A stretch of 34,516 nt of DNA from Beijerinckiaceae bacterium (GCA_019745195.1 JAIETL010000092.1:1-34516); one strand, 5' to 3'. Positions 1 through 8,411 are shown, counted from the stretch's first letter. A program made the numbers and translations. Notes: generated by a model from the sequence alone, not told the origin.

Positions 1-957
1 GCAGCCCTCATGCTGGCGCATTCGCCCGTGCTAAGCGAGGCCGATCTGGTGGATGCGGCTGCGATCGGCGACGGGCTTGCCCAGCGCGCCATCGCCCAGC
101 GCATGCATCTGCCGGCGAGCGTCGCCGCTGCGCTGGCCGAGGTTGGCGTCGAGGAGGCGCTGGTCGCGCTGGTGCGCAATCCCAGCGCCGACATTCCCGA
201 TTTCTCGCTGGAGCGCATGGTCGAGCGCATCGCCGATTCGGGCGCGCTGCGCGAGGCGCTGCTGGCGCGCGACGACCTGCCCGCCGGCCTGCGCCAGACT
301 CTCGCTGCCCATGTCTCCGATGCGCTGACGAGCTTCGTCATGAATTGCGGCTGGCTCTCACCGGAGCGCGGCGCGCGTCTGGCCCGCGAGGCGACGGAGC
401 GCGTCGCCGTCTCGCTGGCCGCCGGGGGCGAAGACAGCGACGCACCGGCGATCGTCGAGGTGCTGCGCGCGCAGGCGCGGCTGACGCCCGGCCTGATGCT
501 GCGCTCGCTGCTCAGCGGCGAACCTGCCTTGGCGGAAGCCGCATTCGTCTCGCTCTCGGAGCTTCCGGCGTCGCGGGTCGCGGCGCTGCTGCGCGACCGG
601 CGCGGCTCGGGGCTGAAGGCGCTCTACCGCAAGGCTGGCCTGCCGGACGCCGTGCAGCCAGCCTTCACCGCCGCGATCATGGCGTTGAACGCGCGTGGTT
701 TCGATGCAGCCGGAGGTGGACGGGGGCTGGACCGCAGCCTCCTGCGCGAGGTTCTGATCGCCGTCGAAGCGCTGGACGATGCCGGCGCGAACGCGCTGCT
801 GGCGCTGCTGCGGCGGATGGATGCCGAGGCCGCCCGAGAAGAGGCCCGCGCCATGGCTGATTCGCTGGCCGACGATGCGGCGCTGGCCTTTCTCGTCGAG
901 GCCGATCCGGCGCTGCTGGTCGAGCTCGAGATCGGGGATGTCAGGCGGGCGGCTTAA
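1..957 (+). CDS. DUF2336 domain-containing protein (5' partial)
   Basis: The frame is already open at the left edge (three codons precede the first ATG at position 10), so the true start probably lies outside the window; 315 residues follow that ATG. The protein is almost entirely alpha-helical and Ala/Leu/Arg-rich, with repeated short helices such as LSEADLVDAAAIGD near the visible start and a middle part with REATERVAVSLAAGG. This is the pattern of the alphaproteobacterial DUF2336 family, whose function is not established. No signal peptide or membrane segment is visible in this part. The gene converges on the acetyltransferase gene ending at 975, with only 17 bases between. Family assignment is from remembered family character, not a search. 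Confidence 0.75.
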   Translation, partial: AALMLAHSPVLSEADLVDAAAIGDGLAQRAIAQRMHLPASVAAALAEVGVEEALVALVRNPSADIPDFSLERMVERIADSGALREALLARDDLPAGLRQTLAAHVSDALTSFVMNCGWLSPERGARLAREATERVAVSLAAGGEDSDAPAIVEVLRAQARLTPGLMLRSLLSGEPALAEAAFVSLSELPASRVAALLRDRRGSGLKALYRKAGLPDAVQPAFTAAIMALNARGFDAAGGGRGLDRSLLREVLIAVEALDDAGANALLALLRRMDAEAAREEARAMADSLADDAALAFLVEADPALLVELEIGDVRRAA

Positions 958-974
958 CGCCGAAACGCCCATGC

Positions 975-1487
975 CTATGGCGATGCAAGCGGGCGCATCA
1001 GATAGGTGACCGTCTTGGCTCCGCCATGGATTGCAGCCGTGCCGACCTGCCTGAAGCCAAGACGCTCATGGAATGCGTCGGAAGCCGGATTGGGCGGATC
1101 CGAATTGACCTCGCAGACGATCCTGTCGTGGCCCGCCCGGCCGGCGGCCTCGAAGAGGTCGGCATAAAGCCGCGCTGCCAGGCCCCGACCGCGCGCCTCT
1201 CGCGCGACCACGATGCGATCGACATAGACGAAGCGCGGGTAGGCCGCGCGGAACCAGAAAAAATTCGGACTGTCATAGTCGGCGTCCTGATCGAAAGCGA
1301 TCAGGAGCGCGTCCGCCTCGCCGACGCGCCTGGCCAGGAAGGCCTGCGAAACGAGGTGCAGCAGCCGAGGCTGATCCGTCCATGATAGTTCGGCCGCATG
1401 GCTGTTGTTGAGCGTCAGAAGGGCCTCGCACAGCGATGCTGATCGCGTCAGATCGGCGGCAAGGACGGGTATGAGGTCGTCGTTCAT
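975..1487 (-). CDS. GNAT family N-acetyltransferase
   Basis: A 170-residue protein of the GNAT fold, which transfers an acetyl group from acetyl-CoA to an amine; the substrate cannot be told from sequence. The acetyl-CoA-binding loop is visible as VAREARGRGLAARLYADLFE (R-x-x-G-x-G/A type), preceded by the beta strand FVYVDRIVV and followed by the C-terminal strand pair ending in AFHERLGFRQVG, which is classic for the family. The reading frame extends upstream to 1703, but that extension is an Arg/Ser-rich shadow of the NAD kinase gene. The ATG at 1487 gives the normal family length, and only 28 bases separate it from the NAD kinase stop, so the two genes are probably cotranscribed. The ribosome-binding site is weak (GGGACG). 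Confidence 0.88.
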   Translation of the reverse strand: MNDDLIPVLAADLTRSASLCEALLTLNNSHAAELSWTDQPRLLHLVSQAFLARRVGEADALLIAFDQDADYDSPNFFWFRAAYPRFVYVDRIVVAREARGRGLAARLYADLFEAAGRAGHDRIVCEVNSDPPNPASDAFHERLGFRQVGTAAIHGGAKTVTYLMRPLASP

Positions 1488-1515
1488 CAGTCGCGTCCCG
1501 GTTGGGGTCGACGGC

Positions 1516-2289
1516 TCAATACCCGAACTGCTCCCGCAGGATCCGTTCGTCGAGGCTGTGTCCCGGATCGTGCAGCATGACGAGGTCGATGCTGCGGTCG
1601 ATCTCGATCGAGACCGAGACGACGTTCTCGATCTGGGTGTGGTCCGCGACCGCGCTGACCGGGCGCTTCTCTGGCTCCAGCACCTCGATCGTGACCCGCG
1701 CATGGTCGGGCAGGAGCGCCCCGCGCCAGCGCCGCGGGCGGAAGGCCGAGATCGGCGTCAGCGCCAGCAAAGGCGCGTCGAGCGGCAGGATCGGCCCGTT
1801 GGCCGAGAGGTTGTAGGCGGTGGAGCCGGCCGGCGTCGCCAGCAGCACGCCGTCTGCAACGAGCTCGGGCAGGCGAACCTGTCCGTCGACCGAAATCTTG
1901 AGCTTGGCGGCCTGATAGGAGCGACGCAGCAGCGAGACCTCGTTGATCGCCATCGCATGGACCTCGCTGCCGCTCTGGTCGATGGCGCGCATCGATAGCG
2001 GATGGACCAGGCTGCGCTGCGCGGCCTCCAGCTTTTTCGTCAGGCCGCGCTCGCGAAACTCGTTCATCAGGAAGCCGACCGAGCCGCGATTCATGCCATA
2101 GATCGGCTTGCCCGTGCCGAGGAAGCGGTGCAGCACCTGCAGCATCAGCCCGTCGCCGCCCAGCGCCACGACGACATCGGCCTGATCTGGGTCGGCATTG
2201 CCGTAGCGATCGACGAGTTTTGCCAGCGCGGCCTGCGCTTCTGGCGTCTCGCTGGCGATGAAGGCGATGGCGCGGGAACGCTCGGTCAT
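1516..2289 (-). CDS. nadK: NAD kinase
   Basis: A 257-residue ATP-NAD kinase, which phosphorylates NAD+ to NADP+ in the cytoplasm and is the only de novo source of NADP. The diagnostic GGDG motif is present in VVVALGGDGLMLQVLH (about residues 39-54), followed by GMNRGSVGFLMNE, the NE pair in MAINEVSLLR, and the C-terminal nucleotide-binding segment LATPAGSTAYNLSANGPI. The length is typical of the short alphaproteobacterial enzyme. AGGA sits just upstream of the ATG at 2289. The gene is followed 28 bases later by the acetyltransferase gene on the same strand. Confidence 0.95.
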   Translation of the reverse strand: MTERSRAIAFIASETPEAQAALAKLVDRYGNADPDQADVVVALGGDGLMLQVLHRFLGTGKPIYGMNRGSVGFLMNEFRERGLTKKLEAAQRSLVHPLSMRAIDQSGSEVHAMAINEVSLLRRSYQAAKLKISVDGQVRLPELVADGVLLATPAGSTAYNLSANGPILPLDAPLLALTPISAFRPRRWRGALLPDHARVTIEVLEPEKRPVSAVADHTQIENVVSVSIEIDRSIDLVMLHDPGHSLDERILREQFGY

Positions 2290-2385
2290 CAGTGATCCTG
2301 CTGGGCGGCATGCCGGTGAGGGCCGCCATGCCTAGCACGGCCTGCGTGAAGGCCGCGAGACCTGTGCCATGAAAGCTCGGCCGTG

Positions 2386-2410
2386 AAAAAGGCCGGGGTC
2401 GCCCCCGGCC
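2386..2410 (-). terminator. Rho-independent terminator of MBL gene copy A
   Basis: Read on the minus strand, a GC-rich stem (GGCCGGGGGC / GACCCCGGCC, loop of a few bases) is followed immediately by TTTTT. It lies 28 bases after the stop codon of the metallo-hydrolase ending at 2439. The same stem sequence recurs at 3495-3520 behind the second copy of the gene. Confidence 0.85.
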
Positions 2411-2438
2411 CTGATCGGATGCGGTGAGGACGGAGATC

Positions 2439-3425
2439 TCAGACAGCCGGGCTCCACTGGACGGGCACCAGCTCGTAGCCGGAGCCCGCCTTGGCGATAT
2501 GCCCGGTCGCCGGGAAGGGCGCATGATAGAAGGCGACCTGTGTCTTCTCGACCGCGGCCATGTCGAGGACGCGCCGGCGCGTGGCGCGGGCGGCGTCCGG
2601 ATCCTGATCGAGAACGGCCGACCAGTCCGGGTTCCGGACGAAGAGCGCGGGGTGGCTGGTGATGTCGACGACGAAGAGCAGCTTGCCGACGCCGGACGCA
2701 ATCCCGAAAATCGTATGGCCGGGCGAGTGGCCGTGGGCTGCGATCGACGTCACGCCGGGCGCGACCTCCGCGCCGGGCGTATAGCGCTTGACCTGTTGCG
2801 CGATCGGTGAAAACACGCGCCGCGCATTGGCGAACCCGGCCTTGGCCGCTTCGGGGGCCGCGTTCATCCGGTCGTCGGACATCCAGAAATCCCATTCCGG
2901 AGCCGGCACCGAAATCTCGGCCTTGGTGAACGGCATCGAGCCGTCCTTCAGGCGAATCCCGCCGATATGGTCGCCGTGGAAATGGCTGATGACGATCTGG
3001 TCGACCTGCGCAGGGTCGAAGCCCGCAGCGCGAAAATTGCGCATCCAGGTGCCGGTCGTCGGAGGGCCGTTGTCGCCGAGGCCGGTGTCGAGCATGACGA
3101 GCTTTCCGCCGGTTTGCAGCACCAGCGTCGTATAGCTGTTCTGGAAGCCGGTCGTCGGCAGGAAAGCGGATTCGAGCGCCTTTCTGACGTCGGCGATATC
3201 GGCGTTCCGGACGAATCCCTCGATCGGGCGCATGGCGAAGCCGTCATTGACGGCTGTGACGGTGATGTCGCCGACCTTGTAGCGGTAGAAGCCGGGAGCC
3301 TGCGTCACGGGCGTTGCCTGCGCCTGGGCGGCATCGATGCCGGCCGAACCATTGAAGGCGGCGGCGGTGGCGAGCGCGCCAGCTCCGGCCATGATGGTGC
3401 GGCGCGACGGTGCGATGATGGGCAT
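2439..3425 (-). CDS. Tat-exported MBL-fold metallo-hydrolase, copy A
   Basis: A 328-residue metallo-beta-lactamase-fold hydrolase. The zinc motif HxHxDH is intact as SHFHGDH (H148, H150, D152, H153), followed by the HGHSPGH histidine region and VDITSHPAL, which supplies the bridging aspartate. The N-terminus PSRRTIMAGAGALATAAAF is a twin-arginine-type signal ending near AQAQA, so the enzyme is probably folded in the cytoplasm and exported to the periplasm. The ATG at 3425 has a strong AAGGGGAAG ribosome-binding site. The same frame runs open to 3998, but that extra part is the antisense shadow of copy B. It is a tandem paralogue of the next gene, with the same length and near-identical core. 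The substrate is unknown; such exported MBL proteins include lactonases and quorum-quenching-like enzymes, which cannot be assigned here. Confidence 0.92.
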   Translation of the reverse strand: MPIIAPSRRTIMAGAGALATAAAFNGSAGIDAAQAQATPVTQAPGFYRYKVGDITVTAVNDGFAMRPIEGFVRNADIADVRKALESAFLPTTGFQNSYTTLVLQTGGKLVMLDTGLGDNGPPTTGTWMRNFRAAGFDPAQVDQIVISHFHGDHIGGIRLKDGSMPFTKAEISVPAPEWDFWMSDDRMNAAPEAAKAGFANARRVFSPIAQQVKRYTPGAEVAPGVTSIAAHGHSPGHTIFGIASGVGKLLFVVDITSHPALFVRNPDWSAVLDQDPDAARATRRRVLDMAAVEKTQVAFYHAPFPATGHIAKAGSGYELVPVQWSPAV

Positions 3426-3494
3426 GGTTTCTTCCCCTTTTGGTTTGTTTAGACCAGTGGCGGCCTGCGTTCGAGCGTTCCGGTCGGCCGATAC

Positions 3495-3520
3495 AAAAAA
3501 GGCCGGGGTCGCCCCCGGCC
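3495..3520 (-). terminator. Rho-independent terminator of MBL gene copy B
   Basis: On the minus strand, the same GC stem as at 2386-2410 (GGCCGGGGGC / GACCCCGGCC) is followed by TTTTTT. It lies 22 bases after the stop of copy B and 70 bases before the start of copy A. Its identity with the other terminator shows the duplication unit included gene plus terminator. Confidence 0.85.
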
Positions 3521-3541
3521 TCGATTGCGCTCGTGGCCGCT

Positions 3542-4528
3542 TTAGACCGCCGCGCTCCACTGCACGGGCACAAATTCGAAGCCTGTGCCCGATTTGGAGA
3601 CATAGCCCGTCGCTGGGAAGGGGGCGTGGTAAAAGGCGACTTGCAGCTTGTCCGAGGCGACCATGTCGAGGATGCGCCTCCGGGTGGCGCGGGCCATATC
3701 GGGGTCCTGATCGAAAACGGCTGACCAGTCGGGGTTGCGCACGAAAAGCGCCGGATGGCTCGTAATGTCCGCCACGAACATCATTCGCGCGGTCCCGGAG
3801 GCGATGACAAATGTCGTATGGCCAGGCGAATGCCCATGCGCGGCGACCGACGTAATCCCTGGGGCAACTTCCGCTCCGGGCGCGAAACGCTTTACCTGTT
3901 GCACGACCGGTCCGAAAACGCGCCGCACGTTCATGAAGTTGGGCTTGGCCATCTCGGGCGCAGCGTTCATGCGCTCGTCGGACATCCAGAAATCCCACTC
4001 GGGCGCAGGAACAGAAATCTCGGCCTTCGTGAACGGCGATGAGCCGCTCTTGAGGCGAATGCCGCCGATATGGTCGCCGTGAAAATGGCTGATCACAATC
4101 TGATCGACATTGGCGGGATCGAAACCGGCCGCCTTGAAATTCGACATCCAGGTGCCGGTCGTTGGCGGCCCGTTGTCGCCAAGACCGGTGTCGAGCAAGA
4201 CGAGTTTGCCACCCGTCTGCACGACGAGTGTGGTGAAGGTGTTCTGGAAACTTGTCGTGGGGAGAAACGCGGATTCAAGTGCTTTCTTCACGTCGGCAAT
4301 GTCGGCATTACGGATGAAGCCTTCGACAGGACGCATGGCGAAGCCGTCATTGATGGCGGTGACGGTGATGTCGCCGACCTTGTAGCGATAGAAACCGGGG
4401 GCCTGGGTCACGGGCGCTCCTTGAGCATGAGCCGGGCTGACGCCGGCGGGAAGATCGAAAATGGTGGCGGCTGCGAGTGCGCCGGCGCCGACCATCACGG
4501 TGCGGCGCGACGGATCGTTGATTTGCAT
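3542..4528 (-). CDS. Tat-exported MBL-fold metallo-hydrolase, copy B
   Basis: A 328-residue paralogue of the preceding gene, colinear without gaps by eye. It keeps the same zinc ligands (SHFHGDH at 147-153, HGHSPGH, VADITSHPAL) and a twin-arginine signal (PSRRTVMVGAGALAAATIF) cut near AHAQG. Differences cluster in the signal peptide and in the region around residues 185-200 (MAKPNFMNVRRVFGP versus AAKAGFANARRVFSP). The ATG at 4528 follows GGGAGAAG at good spacing; the frame continues upstream to 4597 but without a better start. A terminator separates it from copy A, so the two may be expressed independently. Confidence 0.92.
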   Translation of the reverse strand: MQINDPSRRTVMVGAGALAAATIFDLPAGVSPAHAQGAPVTQAPGFYRYKVGDITVTAINDGFAMRPVEGFIRNADIADVKKALESAFLPTTSFQNTFTTLVVQTGGKLVLLDTGLGDNGPPTTGTWMSNFKAAGFDPANVDQIVISHFHGDHIGGIRLKSGSSPFTKAEISVPAPEWDFWMSDERMNAAPEMAKPNFMNVRRVFGPVVQQVKRFAPGAEVAPGITSVAAHGHSPGHTTFVIASGTARMMFVADITSHPALFVRNPDWSAVFDQDPDMARATRRRILDMVASDKLQVAFYHAPFPATGYVSKSGTGFEFVPVQWSAAV

Positions 4529-4668
4529 GGTGTTCTTCTCCCTCGGCTTACGTCCAAAGCCTGCGGGTGAACCTAGCGGCAGGAGGCCTGTGTTCAACTG
4601 CCTTGGCGTTGCAGGCAGTCAAGTTTCCGTGAGCGGCCGGCTCTGGGGCCTGCTCGTTCAGCCTGCGC

Positions 4669-5088
4669 TCATTTTTGTCGGTGAAAGGCGCGTCCCGGCA
4701 GGCCCCTGCGCGCGAAGGCGCGCAGCATCGCGGCGCAGAGCGCCAGCGAGCCCATCGCGGCATTGCCGGAGCATTCGGCGACGATTGCCTGGAAAGCGGC
4801 GCTCTCCTCGGCGGCGAGGCATTGCAGGCTCCAGTTCCACTCCGGCGCCTTCTGGCGCAGCATATCGACGGCGACGTCGATGTCGGCGCTGACCGTGCCG
4901 AGCGTCTTCCAGAGCGCGCCCTGCTGATAGATGCCGCCCGGTGGCGCGCGCCGGCTGACCAGATTGGTCGGCTTGCGGCGGACGGTGTAGCCGAGCGCCT
5001 CGTAGATATCGGCGTCGAGCGCGCGGTCTGGCTTCTGCGACCCTTCGCAGCGTTGCGCCAAGGCGAGCAGCAGTTCGGGGTTGTCCAT
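4669..5088 (-). CDS. Small protein resembling the phage ABA-sandwich family
   Basis: A 139-residue soluble protein. The N-terminal part has EGSQKPDRALDADIYEALGY, then an aromatic/Pro-rich stretch, then VSADIDVAVDMLRQKAPEWNW and a C-terminal helix SLALCAAMLRAFAR. This order (GPDRELDxxI, then a YTxSLDAAxxLxP-type segment, then ALCAAxL) is the pattern I associate with the phage ABA-sandwich family, small proteins common in prophages and also standing alone in Rhizobiales genomes; their function is unknown. No signal or membrane segment. No strong ribosome-binding site precedes the ATG at 5088. It sits alone between copy B of the hydrolase and tRNA-Thr, with no other phage gene nearby. Confidence 0.6.
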   Translation of the reverse strand: MDNPELLLALAQRCEGSQKPDRALDADIYEALGYTVRRKPTNLVSRRAPPGGIYQQGALWKTLGTVSADIDVAVDMLRQKAPEWNWSLQCLAAEESAAFQAIVAECSGNAAMGSLALCAAMLRAFARRGLPGRAFHRQK

Positions 5089-5187
5089 CGTGGTTCTGAT
5101 CCAGCAGCGGCTGCTTCAGCCGGTTGCATCATGCCGTATGGCCTTGCAAGGCGCAGGCCGTGCGCTGCCGACACGGGTCCGGGGAAC

Positions 5188-5262
5188 TGGTGCCGGCGGA
5201 GAGGATCGAACTCCCGACCTTCGGTTTACAAAACCGCTGCACTACCGCTGTGCTACGCCGGC
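5188..5262 (-). tRNA. tRNA-Thr (anticodon TGT)
   Basis: Read on the minus strand the 75 bases fold into a cloverleaf: acceptor GCCGGCG pairs with CGCCGGC, the D stem is GCAC/GTGC, the anticodon loop TTTGTAA gives TGT (Thr, ACA codons), the T loop is TTCGATC, and CCA is encoded at the 3' end. The outermost anticodon-stem pair is a G-A mismatch, which is tolerated. No integrase or repeat is seen at its 3' end. Confidence 0.95.
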
Positions 5263-5380
5263 CCAGACTGACAGGGCAGCGGTTACCAGCCTGCGGGAAC
5301 GAGGGCAAGGTCGCGCGGGCAGGGCGGCCATGCCGTTTCCGGCGGAGTTGCCGTTTCCAGCATACTTGCCACGCCCCATG

Positions 5381-5410
5381 AAAAAAGCCCCGCCTCGAAA
5401 GGCGGGGCTT
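5381..5410 (-). terminator. Rho-independent terminator after the MFS gene
   Basis: On the minus strand, the perfect 8-bp stem GCCCCGCC / GGCGGGGC with a 6-base loop (TTTCGA) is followed by TTTTTT. It lies 21 bases after the stop codon of the MFS transporter gene. Confidence 0.92.
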
Positions 5411-5431
5411 CGTCATGTCCAAGCGATCAGG

Positions 5432-7108
5432 TTACTTGTTCTCGTAGGTCATGATGTCGCGATCCTTGGTCTCCGGCACGAAGAGCAGGCCGATGACGAA
5501 GGTCATCATCGCGATCACGATCGGGTACCAGAGGCCGTAATAGATGTCGCCGGTGCCGGCCACCATCGCAAATGAGGTGGCGGGCAGCAGGCCGCCAAAC
5601 CAGCCATTGCCGATATGGTAAGGCAGCGACATGCCGGTGTAGCGGATGCGGGTCGGGAAGAGTTCGACCAGGGCCGCCGCGATCGGTCCGTAGACCATCG
5701 TGACGTAGATCACGAGGATCGTCAGGATGCCGATCACCGTCAGCGACTGCGCGTTGAACAGCGCGCTGAGGAAGCCAGTCTTAACGATGCGCGCGTCTCC
5801 CGCCGCCGGGTAGCCGGCGGCGGCCGCCTCGCGGGCGATGGTCGCGGCGAAGGTGGCGTCGATGGCGACGTCCTTGCCGTTGACCGTGACCTTGGCGGGC
5901 GTGCCGGCCGCGGCCGGGGCCTGGGTGTAGACGATCGCCTGAGTGGCGAGCGTGCGGCGCGCCACGTCGCAGGGCGCGGTGAAGGTGCGCACGCCGACGG
6001 GGTCGAACACCGAGCCGCAGGTGGCCGGATCTGCGACGACCTGGACCTTGACGTTCTCATGCGCGGCGGCGAGGCCCGGATTGGCGGCCTTGGTGAGTGC
6101 GCCGAACAGCGGGAAATACGTCAGCGCCGCGATCAGGCAGCCGGCGAGGATGATCGGCTTTCGGCCGATCTTGTCCGACAGCGAGCCGAAGACGATGAAG
6201 CCGCCGGTGCCGATGATGAGCGACCAGGCGATCAGCACGTTGGCGGTGTAGAGATCGACCTTGAGGATGCTCTGGATGAAGAACAGCGCGTAGAACTGGC
6301 CCGTATACCAGACGACGGCCTGACCGGCGGTGAGCCCGAACAGCGCCAGCAGCGCGATCTTGGCGTTGTTCCACTGGCCGAAGGCTTCCGACAGCGGCGC
6401 CTTGGAGCCGGTGCCCTCTTCCTTCATTTTCTTGAAGGCCGGCGATTCCTGCATCTGGAGACGGATCCAGACCGAGATGGCGAGCAGGATGATCGAAGCC
6501 AGGAACGGAATGCGCCAGCCCCAGGCGGCGAACTCGGCCTCGCCCATGGTGGTGCGGATGCCCAGGATCACGATCAGCGAGAGCAGCAGCCCCAGCGTCG
6601 CCGTGGTCTGGATCCAGGAGGTGTAGAAGCCGCGACGGCCGACGGGCGCGTGCTCGGCCACATAGACCGCTGCGCCGCCATATTCGCCGCCAAGCGCCAG
6701 GCCCTGCAGCATGCGCAGGATGATCAGGATGACCGGAGCGGCCCAGCCGATCGTGGCGTAGTTCGGGAGCAGGCCGACCAGGAAGGTCGAGGCGCCCATG
6801 ATGACGATGGTGACGAGGAAGGTGTATTTGCGGCCGATCAGGTCACCCAGACGGCCGAAGAACAGCGCGCCGAAGGGGCGCACGAGGAAGCCGGCGGCGA
6901 AGGCGAGCAGCGCGAAGATGGCGCGGGTGTTGGGGTCGAAGGCGGAGAAGAACTGCGCGCCGATCATCGCGGCGAGCGCGCCGTAGAGATAGAAATCGTA
7001 CCATTCGAAGACGGTTCCCAGCGACGAGGCCAGAATGACCTTCTTCTCTTCCTTGGTCATCGGGCGTGGCGCGGCCATGGTCCCCGATGTCTGTGCTGCC
7101 ATGCTCAT
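5432..7108 (-). CDS. MFS transporter, metabolite:H+ symporter type
   Basis: A 558-residue major facilitator of the metabolite/H+ symporter group (relatives of alpha-ketoglutarate and proline/betaine permeases). Typical motifs are FEWYDFYLYG in the first helix, GRLGDLIGRKYTF in the loop after helix 2, GGEYGGAAVYVAEHAP around helix 5, and GSLSDKIGRKP in the second half. It is about 100 residues longer than the usual 430-450 because of a hydrophilic insertion in the C-terminal half, starting near NPGLAAAHENVKV and containing two cysteines, before SLTVIGILTILVIYV. Topology suggests the insertion is periplasmic. The ATG at 7108 is chosen because AGGGGAG lies at correct spacing; the frame is open to 7246 with no good site. 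Substrate unknown; monocistronic with its own terminator. Confidence 0.88.
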   Translation of the reverse strand: MSMAAQTSGTMAAPRPMTKEEKKVILASSLGTVFEWYDFYLYGALAAMIGAQFFSAFDPNTRAIFALLAFAAGFLVRPFGALFFGRLGDLIGRKYTFLVTIVIMGASTFLVGLLPNYATIGWAAPVILIILRMLQGLALGGEYGGAAVYVAEHAPVGRRGFYTSWIQTTATLGLLLSLIVILGIRTTMGEAEFAAWGWRIPFLASIILLAISVWIRLQMQESPAFKKMKEEGTGSKAPLSEAFGQWNNAKIALLALFGLTAGQAVVWYTGQFYALFFIQSILKVDLYTANVLIAWSLIIGTGGFIVFGSLSDKIGRKPIILAGCLIAALTYFPLFGALTKAANPGLAAAHENVKVQVVADPATCGSVFDPVGVRTFTAPCDVARRTLATQAIVYTQAPAAAGTPAKVTVNGKDVAIDATFAATIAREAAAAGYPAAGDARIVKTGFLSALFNAQSLTVIGILTILVIYVTMVYGPIAAALVELFPTRIRYTGMSLPYHIGNGWFGGLLPATSFAMVAGTGDIYYGLWYPIVIAMMTFVIGLLFVPETKDRDIMTYENK

Positions 7109-7370
7109 GGCGTGCTCCCCTGCGTTGTGCCCGACAGCCCGGTGATCGCGGCTGCCCGTTTCGGTGCTGCTCGAAGTTGTTGTGATGCGATGCCGATCGT
7201 GCCGGAGGCTCAGCCTTGAGGCCGCGCCGATCCGGTCAGCGCGCACTCAAGCGCGCGCCGGTTCCTCAAATCAATCAGGCACTTGGTCTTGCACCCTTCG
7301 ACGTAAGACGAAAGACGCGTGACGTTGCGTCGTCATCTTCGGCGACGATCACGCCGGCCCGGAGGATGTT

Positions 7371-8168
7371 TCAGCGTCGGCGGCTGGCGGCGTAGAGCGC
7401 GATCGCGGTCGCGTTCGAGACGTTGAGGCTGGTGATGGCGCCGGGCGCCTCCAGCCTTGCAACCTGGTCGCAGAGTTCGCGCGTGCGCTGGCGCAGGCCC
7501 TTGCCCTCGGCGCCCATGACCATGACCAGCGGCCTGCCCAGCGTCACGTCGTCGAAGGCGACCTCGCCGTCGGAATCGAAGCCGAGGCGCTGGAAGCCGC
7601 GCCTGCCGAGCGTGTCGAGCGCGTCGCCGAGATTGCGCACCGCCACCAGCGGGACGTGCTCGAGCGCGCCCGAGGCGGACTTCGCCAGAACGCCGGTGGC
7701 GGCCGGCGAATGGCGGATGGTGACGATGACGGCGGCCACGCCGAAGGCCGCCGCCGAACGCAGGATGGCGCCGACATTGTGCGGATCGGTGATCTGGTCG
7801 AGCGCAAGCACGATCGAATCATCGGCGAGGCTGTCGAGATCAGGCGAGGGCAGCGGGTCGCAGACGAGATAGAGCCCCTGATGCACCGAATCAGGGGTCA
7901 GCAACCGGTCGATCTCGGAAGGGCGGACGATCTCGGCGCGGATCGGCAGCTCGCCGAGTTCGTCGGTGAGCCGCTTCAGGCCGTTCTCGGTCGCGAGCAG
8001 CTTGCGGTGATGGCGCTTGCGGTTCTTCAGCGCCTCGACGACCGGGTGGAGGCCGTAGAGGACGGCCTCGTCGATGTCGCCCGGCCGGTGCGGCGGCGGC
8101 CCGTCCTCGCGGCCGCGCGGGCGCTTGTCCCAGGGTCTGGGCGGCTTCGGACGAAACGGGGCTGGCAT
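7371..8168 (-). CDS. rlmB: 23S rRNA (guanosine-2'-O-)-methyltransferase RlmB (TrmH family)
   Basis: A 265-residue SPOUT-class methyltransferase. The substrate-binding N-domain (LYGLHPVVEALKNRKRHHRK, about 35-55) is followed by the knotted catalytic domain with motif 1 (DQITDPHNVGAILRSAAAFG), motif 2 (VMGAEGKGLRQ) and motif 3 (SLNVSNATAIALYAASR). RlmB methylates G2251 of 23S rRNA in E. coli; that exact target is inferred from family. The first 30 residues are Pro/Arg-rich and basic, common in alphaproteobacterial members. An upstream ATG at 8207 is also possible and adds 13 residues. I prefer 8168, but neither has a strong ribosome-binding site. Confidence 0.9.
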   Translation of the reverse strand: MPAPFRPKPPRPWDKRPRGREDGPPPHRPGDIDEAVLYGLHPVVEALKNRKRHHRKLLATENGLKRLTDELGELPIRAEIVRPSEIDRLLTPDSVHQGLYLVCDPLPSPDLDSLADDSIVLALDQITDPHNVGAILRSAAAFGVAAVIVTIRHSPAATGVLAKSASGALEHVPLVAVRNLGDALDTLGRRGFQRLGFDSDGEVAFDDVTLGRPLVMVMGAEGKGLRQRTRELCDQVARLEAPGAITSLNVSNATAIALYAASRRR

Positions 8169-8303
8169 CGGCTGTTTCCAGGCGGAGACGAAGGCATGCC
8201 CTGCCATGATGCGCCGCGCTTGACCAGAGCATCGCGACCGGCGGGGTCTGGCGCCTACATGTCACGCCGCCCTGCCGATTGGCGGCAATGGCTTTTTTTG
8301 GCG

Positions 8304-8332
8304 TTGACAGTCCGGACCCGGCTCACCATAAG
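8304..8332 (+). promoter_or_regulatory. Sigma70-like promoter for tRNA-Tyr and tRNA-Gly
   Basis: A perfect -35 box TTGACA (8304-8309), a 17-base spacer and a -10-like CATAAG (8327-8332) lie about 80 bases before tRNA-Tyr and point toward it. The near-consensus -35 with ideal spacing fits a strong stable-RNA promoter. It also lies in the divergent gap with rlmB. Confidence 0.65.
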
Positions 8333-8411
8333 TCCGGCCTCGCTCGCAGCCATCGCCCGATGGATGCGAGTTTGCGGATGGCGACCGTTCGGTTTCCAGG
8401 CGCGACACGGC

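Noticed and set aside
3426..3998. N-terminal extension of the copy A hydrolase frame to 3998.
   Set aside because: It is out-of-frame translation of copy B. The Tat signal and ribosome-binding site place the start at 3425.
5615..7219. A 534-codon open frame on the plus strand opposite the MFS gene.
   Set aside because: Low-complexity RR/DD/AG-rich translation typical of an antisense shadow, and the minus-strand protein is a clear transporter with a terminator in the right place.
7240..7260. GCGCGC repeats around ACTCAA upstream of the MFS gene as an operator.
   Set aside because: GCGCGC is self-complementary and common at this GC content; nothing else supports a site.
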